Of a stretch of DNA of 64,000 bases, positions 18,668 to 27,878 are shown piece after piece. This stretch comes from Aeromonas encheleia (GTDB lineage: Bacteria; Pseudomonadota; Gammaproteobacteria; Enterobacterales; Aeromonadaceae). The stretch is from contig NZ_LR134376.1 of the NCBI RefSeq assembly GCF_900637545.1, positions 2,313,001 to 2,377,000 of the forward strand, written 5' to 3'. The notes under the pieces are model-generated. The model was not told the DNA's origin. It did not search any database and saw only the letters and a list, made by a program, of their open reading frames with translations. The position numbers and the translations under genes were made by a program. How positions within the stretch are numbered: position 1 is the first letter of the stretch; every line of letters begins with the position of its first letter.

Positions 18668-20359
18668 TCAATACGGCTGCTCGCGCTGTTCTACCCTGTC
18701 CTCCATCTCCTCTTCCGCCCCGAGCCGACTCAGGCGCAGCAAGCCCAGCCGCTGCGCCAGGGGTTGCAGCAAGACATCGTTATCGGCAGGCTCGGGCAGC
18801 CAGTAGCGCACCGGCCAGCCGGATCGCAGAAGCTCGGGGACCCGACTGCCCAGCTCATGCAACGCCAGCACGCAACCACGCTGGCGCATCTTCTCCAGCA
18901 GGAGGCGATCCTCCGTCAGGGTCGGCAGCGCCAGGATCAGCGACGCCGCAGGCAAGGCGGGCAAGTACGCCAGCACATGGGCCAGCTGCGCCTGCTGATG
19001 CAGCACCAGCAACACGGGCAAGGGGTGGGTCGACTCCGCCAACAGCCGCGCCACCACCGGGCCCAGCACCCCGCGTTCCTGCATCCAATCCACATCGCAC
19101 GGCTGCTGCCCCACCCGCCAGCGCAGGCTGATGGCCAGGACCCGCTGCCCCCGCTCGTCTTCCAGCTCCTCTGACACCGTCTCCAGCGGGGATGGGGCGG
19201 CACCCGCCAGCCACTCCCGCAGCTGATGCAACTGCCGCTGACCCATGTTCAGGGCCGCCTTCATCGCAGGCTGGAACCAGATCAGGGTAGCGTCGTCCCG
19301 CTTGGCCTGATTCAGGGCCAGGATGGCCTGCTCCAGCAGCATGCCGGCATCCTCCCCCTCCGCCTGCGCCACCCCGAACCGACAGGCTAGATCGAAGCTG
19401 CTCTCACGGGTCACGAACTCGAACTTCAGCAGGGCCACCATCCCTTCCATCTGCTGTTCGATGGCCTCCTGACCACCGGCCAGCACCACGGCGAACTCAT
19501 CCCCTCCCAGTCGGTAGGCCCGGCCGGGATACTGTTGCCGCAGCTTGGCGGCGACCGTCTGCAGCAGGCGATCGCCGACCTGATAACCGAGCAGATCATT
19601 GACCTGCTTGAACCGCTTCAGATCCAGCACCACCAAGGCCTGGGCACGGCCCAGCCGCAAGGATTGCTTCAGCTGCGCCTGCAAGGCGCGGCGATTCCCC
19701 AGCCGGGTCATGGGATCGAGCAGGGAGAGGCGACGGTTCTGCAGATTGACGCGAATGAGGGCAAACACAAGGACGCCCCCCGTCACCAGCAGGATCAGCT
19801 GCCAGATCTGCAGCCAGAACAGGCTCTGGCGGATCTGGTTGACCGAGGCCTCCCGCTCCTGGCCGGAGAGGATCTGATTGCCGATCTGCTCCACCTGGTG
19901 GGTCAGCTCGACAATCCTGGCTTGCGTGCGATCCAGCGCGCCCCCCTCCTGTAGCGCACCGGCCTGCATCTGGGGCTCCAGCAGCTTGATTTGATCAAAC
20001 AGCCGCGCCACCACCTTGCCCAGCCCGTAGCGGCCACGGGCATCGGCGGTCTCGCTGCTGATGAGGAAGATGTCCAGCCGGTTCCACAGCAGATCGTAAT
20101 CCAGGCTCAGGACCTCCATCTCCAGCGCCCCCGCCCGATAGAGGCGCAAGTCATAGAGGAAGCGCTGGGACTCCAGCATGGTCTGGCTGATGTTCCAGTG
20201 GATGTTGCGATAGAGGGTATCCACCAGCTGCTCGTGGCGATGCTGCAGGTAGAGTCCCCACACCGACGAGAACAGGAACAGCAGCGAAATGGCGGCAAGC
20301 AGCAGATTGTGGCGGTGACGACGCGTCAAGGGAGGACCTCGATGCGGGTCACCTGCCAC
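18668..20359 (-). CDS. Membrane GGDEF protein with a degenerate EAL-like C-terminus
   Basis: Likely diguanylate cyclase making c-di-GMP. The order is a membrane helix (about 18-38), a helical periplasmic region (39-180), a second helix (183-203), then a GGDEF domain (about 215-370) with intact RLGGDEF. The last 170 residues look EAL-like: LILALPTLTED resembles the E-x-TE strand and LALHELGS the LDDFG region. The catalytic acidic residues are missing, so this part should not hydrolyse c-di-GMP. The GTG start at 20359 overlaps the upstream gene. A TTG at 20329, with GAGG in front and overlapping the upstream stop, is also possible. Confidence 0.8.
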   Translation of the reverse strand: MAGDPHRGPPLTRRHRHNLLLAAISLLFLFSSVWGLYLQHRHEQLVDTLYRNIHWNISQTMLESQRFLYDLRLYRAGALEMEVLSLDYDLLWNRLDIFLISSETADARGRYGLGKVVARLFDQIKLLEPQMQAGALQEGGALDRTQARIVELTHQVEQIGNQILSGQEREASVNQIRQSLFWLQIWQLILLVTGGVLVFALIRVNLQNRRLSLLDPMTRLGNRRALQAQLKQSLRLGRAQALVVLDLKRFKQVNDLLGYQVGDRLLQTVAAKLRQQYPGRAYRLGGDEFAVVLAGGQEAIEQQMEGMVALLKFEFVTRESSFDLACRFGVAQAEGEDAGMLLEQAILALNQAKRDDATLIWFQPAMKAALNMGQRQLHQLREWLAGAAPSPLETVSEELEDERGQRVLAISLRWRVGQQPCDVDWMQERGVLGPVVARLLAESTHPLPVLLVLHQQAQLAHVLAYLPALPAASLILALPTLTEDRLLLEKMRQRGCVLALHELGSRVPELLRSGWPVRYWLPEPADNDVLLQPLAQRLGLLRLSRLGAEEEMEDRVEQREQPY

Positions 20360-20802
20360 ACCATGCTGTTATGGATAGCGGAGACATTGAGTTGGGGATG
20401 AGCGGAGAGCGGTACCAGCAGCCAGAGCGGCCCCTTGTTGCGACGGGTCAGCGCCTTGTCATCCTGATAGCGCGCCAGCGTCAGCGGCGCCTCGGCAAAC
20501 AGGGCGAGATCCACCCGCTGCTGATAGCCATTGAGGGCGAAGACCTCGATCTCGCGGGCATCCTTCACCCCCTGCGCCGCCAGCAGACCCGCCAGGGTGG
20601 CGCCACGGTAGCGGTGCATGCCCAGGGTCCAGGGCGTTTCCGTGTTGAATTCGGCCTGCGGCAGGGCCGCCAGGGTCGCCTCGTCGAGGCTGATCTCCCG
20701 TTTGTCGGGCAGGATCAGCTGCAGCAAGGGGGTCGATGCCTGCACGCTGGCCGTGATCAATGCCAGAAGGAAAAACGCGATCCAATGCTTCAAGATGCTC
20801 AT
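20326..20802 (-). CDS. Exported molybdopterin-oxidoreductase-fold protein
   Basis: Predicted secreted protein of 158 residues. The start is the ATG giving MSILKHWIAFFLLALITASVQA, a signal peptide; upstream in-frame sequence is unrelated. The mature part (LDEATLAALPQAEF, HRYRGATLAGLLAAQGV, FALNGYQQRVDL, DKALTRRNKGPLWLLVPL) resembles the small sulfite-oxidase molybdopterin fold. It lacks the usual cofactor cysteine, so an enzymatic role is doubtful. It overlaps the GGDEF gene and may feed a periplasmic signal to it. That link is inferred from context. Confidence 0.7.
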   Translation of the reverse strand: MSILKHWIAFFLLALITASVQASTPLLQLILPDKREISLDEATLAALPQAEFNTETPWTLGMHRYRGATLAGLLAAQGVKDAREIEVFALNGYQQRVDLALFAEAPLTLARYQDDKALTRRNKGPLWLLVPLSAHPQLNVSAIHNSMVWQVTRIEVLP

Positions 20803-20887
20803 GATGATTACGCCGACTACACCCCATATTTTATGGGCCAGTGTGGCGGCTTCATCAAGCCAATGCAACTGTGGTGTTACACAATAG

Positions 20888-21661
20888 TTACGGACCGCGC
20901 ATCTCCATCCAGTTGTGTCCGTCGACCGCCTTGGGCTGGTGCACGCCGCACCGTTGCAGCAACTCATCCACGAAGGCCGGCACCAGCACGGACGCCGGGC
21001 CGTAGCGTTTCTCATCGAACTGGCTGCCCACCTCGCTCGGTTCCAGATTGAGCTCTATGGTATGGGCACCGTTGAGCCCCGCCTCATGCACGAAACCGGC
21101 CGCCGGATAGACGGCCCCCGAGGTGCCGATGGAGATGAACAGATCGCACTGGGCCAGGGCGCCATAGATGCGATCCAGCCCGAGCGGCATCTCGCCAAAC
21201 CAGACCACATGGGGTCGCAGCGGCTGGGGAAACTGGCAGCAGGAGCAGAGCTCCTCCTGGTGGAGCGCCCCGCGCCACTCGAGCACCTGGCCCGAGACCG
21301 GGCAACGCACCTTGAGCAGCTCGCCATGCATGTGGATGAGGTTCTTGCTGCCCGCACTCTCGTGCAGGTTGTCGATGTTCTGGGTGATCAGGGTAACGCG
21401 CCCAGGCAGCAGACGCTCCAGCCTGGCCAGGGCGTAATGGGCCGGATTGGGATGGATCTGGGGCTGTTGCAGCTGCTGGCGACGAGAGTTGTAGAAGCTT
21501 TGCACCAGCTCGGGATCCCGGGCATAACCCTCGGGGGTGGCCACATCCTCAACCCTGTGCTCCTCCCACAGGCCGTCACTGGCCCGGAATGTCTTGATAC
21601 CGGACTCGGCCGAGATGCCGGCACCGGTGAGGATCACGATATGTTTGGCTGACTGCACCAT
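20888..21661 (-). CDS. cobB: NAD-dependent protein deacylase, sirtuin CobB
   Basis: Removes acyl groups from lysines using NAD+. The 257-residue protein has [14 protein letters not shown] (NAD site, residues 12-25), [13 protein letters not shown] and the catalytic His in HMHGEL. A zinc-binding region with CPVSG and CSCC follows. The length suits the short bacterial class. A Pat-like acetyltransferase gene lies just upstream on the same strand, which fits a reversible acetylation pair. Confidence 0.93.
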   Translation of the reverse strand: MVQSAKHIVILTGAGISAESGIKTFRASDGLWEEHRVEDVATPEGYARDPELVQSFYNSRRQQLQQPQIHPNPAHYALARLERLLPGRVTLITQNIDNLHESAGSKNLIHMHGELLKVRCPVSGQVLEWRGALHQEELCSCCQFPQPLRPHVVWFGEMPLGLDRIYGALAQCDLFISIGTSGAVYPAAGFVHEAGLNGAHTIELNLEPSEVGSQFDEKRYGPASVLVPAFVDELLQRCGVHQPKAVDGHNWMEMRGP

Positions 21662-21734
21662 GACTGATTTCCTCCGACGGGTTACCAGGCTGACCTTAGC
21701 ACAGGGGACCGGTCCAGCCCATTCGCCCTTGGTC

Positions 21735-22349
21735 TTATGAGCGATCCTGATCCAGGCCGTCGAGCACGCTCAAGTCCAACCTGACGAATATCATCTCCCG
21801 CCCCGTCACCAGGGTCAGCGGCAGCCCCAAGCCCCGCAGCAGAGTCAGCATGGGCCGATTCTGACTCAGCACCTCCGCCGTCCACTCCCGGATCCCCTCC
21901 GACCGCGCCAGCAGCGCCAGCGCCAGCAGGATGCGGCGCCCCGCCCCCCGCTGCTGGAAGTGATCCGCGACTATGCAGGAGAACTCGGCCCGATCCGGGT
22001 GCAGCCGCCGCCGGATGGACTGGGCCACGGCCAGAGGGCGGCCCGCGGCATCCGTCAGCAACAAGCCAATCTGGGCGGCGCGCGGGTAATCGAGGAAGAA
22101 GGCCACCTGCGAGGGGGTGGGTGGCTGCTTGGGACGCATGAAGCGCAGGTAGACACTCTGCTCGCTGAGCTCCCCATAGGCGGCCTCGAGAGGCGCCGGA
22201 TCGGCCCCCGCCAACTCCTGCAACCGGCAACTTAGGCCCCCCACCACCATCACCAGAGGCAAGGCGCCCCGGCTGGTGGGATGAGGCCAGCCCGCCAGCC
22301 CCGCGCGCAGACGAGCCACGTCGGCCGGCCAGCACAGATAGCGGGTCAC
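21735..22349 (-). CDS. GNAT acetyltransferase, Pat-like
   Basis: Acetyl-CoA-dependent acetyltransferase of 204 residues. The N-terminal 45 residues are variable. The GNAT core carries [12 protein letters not shown], as in Pat/PatZ lysine acetyltransferases, the acetyl-CoA loop QRGAGRRIL and a final [13 protein letters not shown]. The ADP-forming acyl-CoA-synthetase-like part of PatZ is absent. The substrate is unknown. Its start overlaps the stop of the receiver gene by four bases, and cobB follows 73 bases downstream. Confidence 0.75.
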   Translation of the reverse strand: MTRYLCWPADVARLRAGLAGWPHPTSRGALPLVMVVGGLSCRLQELAGADPAPLEAAYGELSEQSVYLRFMRPKQPPTPSQVAFFLDYPRAAQIGLLLTDAAGRPLAVAQSIRRRLHPDRAEFSCIVADHFQQRGAGRRILLALALLARSEGIREWTAEVLSQNRPMLTLLRGLGLPLTLVTGREMIFVRLDLSVLDGLDQDRS

Positions 22350-23596
22350 CAGCGCCCCATGATGCCGCGATCCTGCCAGGGGGAGGCATCGAGCAGGTTG
22401 AAGGGATCGTCGATATAGATGGCGATCCCCAATTCCCTGGCCCGGCCGATGAAGCGGTCAAGCAGGGAGTCCGTCGCCATCGCCTCCAGCTCCGGCAACA
22501 GGTGTTGTCCCAGCAGCAGGTGCTGGAGCGGCAGTCGCTCCAGCTTGTCGAACGGCAGATGTTGAATGCTATCGAGCAGCAGCGCCAGACGGGCCCCGGC
22601 CAGGCTGGCCTGCAGCACCAAGGCGAAGCGATCCGCCTTGCTCAGCAGCTGATCGCGCCGGTGGATGACCAGGGTCAGCTCGCCCGCCAGGCGGCCGTGC
22701 TGCTCCAGCCACGTCTTGAGCTGCTCCCAGTGGGGTGGCAGCCCGCTCACGGCCAGCCAGATGGGCAAGCTGGACGAGGCCGCATCCGCCAGCAGGCCGA
22801 GCTGACCCCGCACCTCGCCATTCCAACTGCGAATGGTGCGCTTCAACCCGCTCAGCCGGCGCTGACGCTGGGGCCCCAGATAGAGGGTCTTGAGCAGGCG
22901 GAGCAGATCGTCGCTCTGCAGCGGCTTGGCCAGCGCGGCCAGCACGTTGAAACCGGCGTCGTGCAGCAGGCGACGGGCCCCGTCGATCAGGGTCTGATCG
23001 TGGGCGGAGAGCAGTATGATGGGCAGACCGCTGTGCTGATACTGGGGATGGCTCATCAACAGGCTGATGGCATCTTGCTCCGCCAGGCTGAGATCGCAGA
23101 TCAGCAGTCGCACCTCGCCCTGCTCCAGGGCCCGCAGGCAGGCATCGCCGTCCTGTACCCACTGGCAGGGTAGCCCCAGCGCCTGGATCTCCTGCTGGAT
23201 GCAGGCCCCCTGAAAGGGGTGATCCTCCAGCAACAGCACCTGCAATCTTGCCAACCAGTCGCGCCACCCCTGTTCCCGCTCCTGTAAGCCCACCAGCCAG
23301 GGATCGGAGAGCTGGTAGATGCCCTGCCCTCGGGTCATCAGCCGGGGCAGATAGCTGGCCCCGGCATGGGCGGCGGGCTCGAACAGCGCGATGGCACCGG
23401 CGGCAAACAACGCTTCCCACTGCCAGCCGGGCTCGGGCTGGGTGCGGTGCAAGCTGGCGTACTCGGGTACCCCTGCCGCCTGCACGGCCTGATGGGACGC
23501 GGCGTCAAGAGCATAGATGCTGACGGGATGGAAGCCGGGATCCAGGCTCACGTCCGATTCCAGCAGCGCCAATAACTCTTCGTCTGTGATGATCAT
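22346..23596 (-). CDS. Response regulator with degenerate EAL-like C-terminus
   Basis: Signalling protein of 416 residues with no DNA-binding domain that I can see. Residues 1-110 are unassigned. A receiver domain (about 113-240) has the acidic pair in LLLEDHPF, the phosphoacceptor Asp in LLICDLSL and the Lys in ALAKPL. The last 130 residues follow the second half of an EAL domain, but LDSIQH replaces LDDFG and IDDPFN replaces AEGVE, so catalysis is unlikely. The start at 23596 lies one base after the kinase stop and fits coupling. An in-frame start 15 codons upstream would overlap the kinase. Confidence 0.75.
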   Translation of the reverse strand: MIITDEELLALLESDVSLDPGFHPVSIYALDAASHQAVQAAGVPEYASLHRTQPEPGWQWEALFAAGAIALFEPAAHAGASYLPRLMTRGQGIYQLSDPWLVGLQEREQGWRDWLARLQVLLLEDHPFQGACIQQEIQALGLPCQWVQDGDACLRALEQGEVRLLICDLSLAEQDAISLLMSHPQYQHSGLPIILLSAHDQTLIDGARRLLHDAGFNVLAALAKPLQSDDLLRLLKTLYLGPQRQRRLSGLKRTIRSWNGEVRGQLGLLADAASSSLPIWLAVSGLPPHWEQLKTWLEQHGRLAGELTLVIHRRDQLLSKADRFALVLQASLAGARLALLLDSIQHLPFDKLERLPLQHLLLGQHLLPELEAMATDSLLDRFIGRARELGIAIYIDDPFNLLDASPWQDRGIMGRW

Positions 23597-23597
23597 C

Positions 23598-26500
23598 TCA
23601 TACCCTCTTGCCCAATTGCCGACAGACCTCATCCACGGCATGGCGCAGTGACTCGATCAGGGGCTGCTCGGGGGTTCGCTGCCAGCGCTCAATCACCTCG
23701 ACCAGCGCCGCGGCTCCCACCATTTTGGCGGCCCCCTTCATCTTGTGTAAAGCCGTATTGAGGGCCCGCTCATCCCCTTGTGTGACGCAGTCCGCAATGT
23801 CGGCCAGATCCTGGCGGGTAGAGGCCAGATAGAGGCTGATGAGCTCGGCGCTGAGCGGCGCCAGCTCTGACCAGGGCTGGGGCGTCTCCTCCTCCTGACT
23901 GGTTCCGGCGGCCTGTCCGGACAGGCTGCGCAGCAAGATGGCCAACTCTTTCAGCATCACCGGCTTGTCCAGATGGCCGTGGCAGCCACTGTCGGTCAGC
24001 CGCTCTGCCGCCTGCTCACTCAGATCGGCGGTGATCACGTAGACCGGCAGCTGTTGCCAGCGCGGGGAGTCCCGCAACTGGCGGCACAGTTCGGCACCAT
24101 CCATCACCGGCATCTGCAGATCGGTCAGCACCAGATCGACCGATTCGTGCTGCAGGATATCCAGTGCCAGCCGGCCATTGGCGGCGCTCAGCACCTCGGC
24201 CCCCAGCTGGCTGAGCTGCATGCCGATCAGCACCCGGTTCACCTCGTGATCCTCCACCAGCAGGATCCGCATGCCGGCCCCCGGCAGGTCCGCGATCTCG
24301 CCGCCTGCGCTGGCGAGCCTGGGTTGCAGCAGGCTGACCACTGAGCCCGGGATCCAGGGTTCCCCCTGCCAGGACCAGTAACGCAGGCCCCGCTCGTCCA
24401 GCTCAGCGCTCAGGCAGGGCCCGTCAAGGTCTTCGCTCACGCCGATCTCGACCAGCCAGCCACGCATGTATTCCAACTCAGCGCCAACCAGCCGCAGGCT
24501 GAGGGCATTGACCCTGGGTTGCCAGGGTGACTTCTCCCGCAATGGTCGCAGCGGCAGCGAGCAGGTGAAGCGGCTGCCGCCGGTGGCCAGGGCCTCGACC
24601 CGGATCTCGCCGCCCATCTGCTCCATCAGCTGGCGACTGATGGCCAGCCCCAGCCCGGTCCCCTGTGCCCTTGGCTGGCCCGGCTCCTCCCCCTGCTCGA
24701 AGGGCAGGAACAGCCTGGGCAACAGCTCGGCGCTGATGCCGGGCCCCTGATCATCCACCCCGCAGCAGAGCCACTCCCCCTGCCGGCGGGCCCACAGCAC
24801 CACCTCGCCGGTCAGGCTGAACTTGATGGCGTTGGCGAGCAGGTTGTGCAGCACCTGCTGCACCCGGTGAGGATCGAGCTCCATCAGGGCGGGCAGATTG
24901 GTATCCAGCGCGAGACGCAGCTGCAACCGCTTGGAGCGCGCCTTGGACCAGTGCACCGCCGCCACGTGTTCGCACAGCTCCACCAGATCGGTCGGCTGCG
25001 GGGAGAGTCGCAACTGGCGGCTCTCGTTGCGGCTGAAATCGAGCACGTCGTTGAGCAGCCCCAGCAGCTCGTTGCCCGCCTGCCTGACATGAGTCAGCAC
25101 CGATGCCTGCTCCGCCGAGAGCTCGGTCTGATCGAGCCACTCCAGCAGCCCCAGGATGGCATTCATGGGGGTACGGATCTCGTGGCTCACGGCCGCCAGG
25201 AAGCGTCCCTTGGCGAGCACGGCCTGCTGGGCCTGCTCGTGGGAGAGCTGCAGCGCATGCTCCTGCTCGACCCTGTCGGTCACATCCTGCACCACCCCAT
25301 AGACGCGCCACCCCTCCCCCTGGCTGCGCCCCCGACCGGAGAACTGCAACCAGCGCGAGCCCTTGGTCGGGTGCTGGTAACGCAGCAGATGGGAGAAGGG
25401 ACTCCCCGCCTGCAACATGGCCAGCATGGGGGCGCGCATCTTGCGTCTGTCCTGGCGCGCGAGGCGGGTGAGAGTCGCATTGGAGTTGAGCCGGATCTGC
25501 TGGCTGGCCAGCCCCAGCAGCTCGTAGCTGCCGCGGCTGACGAATTCCACCCCGGTGATGGCACCGCCCTGCAGGGTGAACTGGAGCACCACCCCGGGCA
25601 CCGTATTGGTGAGGGCGCGCAGCCGCCGCTCCGCCTGGCGCAGCAGCCGGGTGCGCTCGCGCAGGGCGCTGATGTCGGACAGGGCGATGAGATCGCCGGC
25701 CGGGGTCTGTGGGCCGAGTTGCAGCGGGATCTGGGCATAGGAGTAGACCTGCTCGCGCAGGGAGAGCTCCCCCTCTGCCCCTTGCAGCCGTGGCTCGGGC
25801 AGGATCAGCTCCGCTGAGTAGCGCGCCTCCAGCCGCTTGGCCTGCTTGTTGCGCTTGATGATCTCGCCCCTATCGTTGCGCAGGAACACGGGCATGGGCA
25901 GTGCCTGGAACAGGGACTCCCTGAACTTGCTCTCCTGGGCCAGCGCCTGCTCCGCCTTGCGCCGCTCGCGGGCCTCCAGGGCCAGCTGTTGGCGGGAGCG
26001 CCAGATCGACCAGATCACCGCCGCGCTGATCAACAGCGCCAGCAATACGGAGGCGAGCCAGAAGCCGTAGCTGACGCCGCTCTGCTGGGTCAGCACCAGC
26101 CGGCGCCAGCGTTGGGTCAGCTCGTCGTTCTCCTGATCGCTGATCGTCATCAGGCTCTGCTCGATCACCCCGGCCAGCCTGGGCTGATCATGGCGGATGG
26201 CAAAGCCGAGCCCGAAGCTCTCCGGCAGCTCCTTGACGCTGAGATCGGCCAGCTGGTTGTTGCGCAGCGGGTATTGCAGCTGGTAGAGCTCCGCCAGCAT
26301 GGCGTCGGCCTCTCCCTCCTGCACCGCATCCAATCCCTCCATCAGGCTGTCGACCCGCAGCCAGTCATGCCGGCCGAAGTTGGCCAGCAGGCTGGTGTCA
26401 TACAGCATCTTGGGCACCACTATCTTGCCCTTCACCTCATCGAGCCGCTGATGGGCCCCCAGCTTGCGGCTGACCAGGGCATAGCGGCTCATGGCCACGG

Positions 26501-27542
26501 TGCGGGTAAAGTCGAATTCCCGGTTGAGCGCCGGCGTCTCCAGCAGGCCGGCCATCATGGCGGCCTCGCCGCTGCGCAGCTTGGCCAGTGCCTCCTCCTT
26601 GCTGGCGACGGGGATGACTTCGAAGGTCAGCCCGGTCTGCCGGCTCACCCGCCGCAACACATCGCCACTCCAGCCGACCAGCTGGCCCTGCTGATTGACG
26701 CCGCTGTAGGGCATGAAGGCCGGATCCGCCACCAGCTTGATGGTGCGGGAGGTCCCGATGAGCCAGGCCTGCTCCTTGTCGGTGAAATGCAGCGGGTTGA
26801 TGTCCTGCTCACTCTGCGGCAAGTAGCGGCCCAGATCCCGGTAGAGGCTGCCCGGCGGGAGGAAACGGATCGCCGTGTCGATCAGCTGCTGCAACTCGGG
26901 TCTGTCTCGCATCATCAGCCGGTAGCTGACCACCAGCTCGTCGCTGCGCAGGCGACGCAGACGCAGCCCCTCGTCCGGGTATTCCCGCATCAGGTAGCGC
27001 AGTTGCAGGTAATCGCCGAGGTAGGCGCTGCCCTTGCCGGCGATCAGGGCCGAATACCAGTTATCGGCATCGGTCAGAGCCAGCTGGGACGATTGGGGAT
27101 AGAGCCCCTTCAGCACCTCGGTCGACTGCCAGATAGGCGAAACCAGGAAGGAGGCCTGCTCCAGCTCGCCCCGGTAGAGGATGGCGGACTCCGCTTCCAG
27201 CATGGCCCGGCTCAGCGCCATGCCGGGTTGGGCATGCAGGGAGGGACCTATGTGCGGGATGAGATCGCAGCGCCCCTCTTGCAGACCCTGCTCTACCGCC
27301 GACCAGTTGGGCAGCTTGTCAAACTGCAACGGCACCGGCAGTTGCTGTGCCAGGCGTTGCATCTGATCGATGAGCAATCCCCCCTGTTTTTCCAGATAGG
27401 GAGGGCGCTGCAGGGCGGGATAGCAGAACGTCAGCTGGGTCAGCGAATCGGCATAGGCCTGGGTATCAGGCGGCAGGGGGAGTACGGCGGCACGCAGTGG
27501 CATGGCCAGCAGCGCGCCCAACAGTAGGCTGAATTTTGTCAT
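23598..27542 (-). CDS. BvgS-like unorthodox hybrid sensor kinase
   Basis: Inner-membrane sensor of 1314 residues. The order is a signal peptide, two periplasmic solute-binding domains (about 25-245 and 255-490), a membrane helix (about 500-520) and two PAS-like regions. The kinase follows, with H-box AVSHEIRTPMNAILG and ATP-site motifs DQGPGIS and GTGLGLAIS. A receiver (LLTDLQMPVMDG) and a C-terminal HPt with LHKMKGAAKM end the protein. All phosphorelay residues look present. I chose the ATG at 27542 because an earlier one (27563) lies inside the ihfA terminator hairpin. The ligand is unknown. The receiver/EAL-like gene downstream is its likely partner. Confidence 0.9.
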   Translation of the reverse strand: MTKFSLLLGALLAMPLRAAVLPLPPDTQAYADSLTQLTFCYPALQRPPYLEKQGGLLIDQMQRLAQQLPVPLQFDKLPNWSAVEQGLQEGRCDLIPHIGPSLHAQPGMALSRAMLEAESAILYRGELEQASFLVSPIWQSTEVLKGLYPQSSQLALTDADNWYSALIAGKGSAYLGDYLQLRYLMREYPDEGLRLRRLRSDELVVSYRLMMRDRPELQQLIDTAIRFLPPGSLYRDLGRYLPQSEQDINPLHFTDKEQAWLIGTSRTIKLVADPAFMPYSGVNQQGQLVGWSGDVLRRVSRQTGLTFEVIPVASKEEALAKLRSGEAAMMAGLLETPALNREFDFTRTVAMSRYALVSRKLGAHQRLDEVKGKIVVPKMLYDTSLLANFGRHDWLRVDSLMEGLDAVQEGEADAMLAELYQLQYPLRNNQLADLSVKELPESFGLGFAIRHDQPRLAGVIEQSLMTISDQENDELTQRWRRLVLTQQSGVSYGFWLASVLLALLISAAVIWSIWRSRQQLALEARERRKAEQALAQESKFRESLFQALPMPVFLRNDRGEIIKRNKQAKRLEARYSAELILPEPRLQGAEGELSLREQVYSYAQIPLQLGPQTPAGDLIALSDISALRERTRLLRQAERRLRALTNTVPGVVLQFTLQGGAITGVEFVSRGSYELLGLASQQIRLNSNATLTRLARQDRRKMRAPMLAMLQAGSPFSHLLRYQHPTKGSRWLQFSGRGRSQGEGWRVYGVVQDVTDRVEQEHALQLSHEQAQQAVLAKGRFLAAVSHEIRTPMNAILGLLEWLDQTELSAEQASVLTHVRQAGNELLGLLNDVLDFSRNESRQLRLSPQPTDLVELCEHVAAVHWSKARSKRLQLRLALDTNLPALMELDPHRVQQVLHNLLANAIKFSLTGEVVLWARRQGEWLCCGVDDQGPGISAELLPRLFLPFEQGEEPGQPRAQGTGLGLAISRQLMEQMGGEIRVEALATGGSRFTCSLPLRPLREKSPWQPRVNALSLRLVGAELEYMRGWLVEIGVSEDLDGPCLSAELDERGLRYWSWQGEPWIPGSVVSLLQPRLASAGGEIADLPGAGMRILLVEDHEVNRVLIGMQLSQLGAEVLSAANGRLALDILQHESVDLVLTDLQMPVMDGAELCRQLRDSPRWQQLPVYVITADLSEQAAERLTDSGCHGHLDKPVMLKELAILLRSLSGQAAGTSQEEETPQPWSELAPLSAELISLYLASTRQDLADIADCVTQGDERALNTALHKMKGAAKMVGAAALVEVIERWQRTPEQPLIESLRHAVDEVCRQLGKRV

Positions 27543-27551
27543 CGAAATGGG

Positions 27552-27575
27552 AAAGCCAGGCATTTGCCTGGCTTT
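27552..27575 (-). terminator. Terminator of ihfA
   Basis: AAAGCCAGGCA-TT-TGCCTGGCTTT lies four bases after the ihfA stop on the minus strand. It separates the pheST-ihfA transcript from the sensor kinase gene. Confidence 0.8.
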
Positions 27576-27578
27576 CTG

Positions 27579-27875
27579 TCACTCATTGGGTTCAACATTT
27601 TCTACCCTGGCCTTGAGCTTCTGGCCAGGCCGGAAGGTCACCACCCGCCGGGCGCTGATGGGAATATCTTCGCCGGTCTTGGGGTTACGTCCGGGACGCT
27701 GATTCTTCTCACGAAGGTCAAAATTACCGAAGCCTGAAATCTTGACTTGTTCACCGCGCTCGAGCGCCTGTCTGATTTCCTCAAAGAAGGCTTCCACCAT
27801 GTCTTTGGCTTCACGCTTGCTCATCCCGAGTTGGGTGAACAGGTGCTCTGCAATGTCGGCTTTGGTAAGCGCCAT
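27579..27875 (-). CDS. ihfA: Integration host factor subunit alpha
   Basis: DNA-bending nucleoid protein that pairs with IhfB. The 98-residue sequence [30 protein letters not shown] and the beta-arm [20 protein letters not shown], with the minor-groove-inserting Pro, are typical. It lies three bases after pheT, the conserved pheST-ihfA order of gammaproteobacteria. Confidence 0.97.
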   Translation of the reverse strand: MALTKADIAEHLFTQLGMSKREAKDMVEAFFEEIRQALERGEQVKISGFGNFDLREKNQRPGRNPKTGEDIPISARRVVTFRPGQKLKARVENVEPNE

Positions 27876-27878
27876 AGA

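Noticed and set aside
18668..27542. The whole signalling cluster as a horizontally acquired island
   Set aside because: Base composition looks the same as the neighbours, and there is no integrase, tRNA or flanking repeat.
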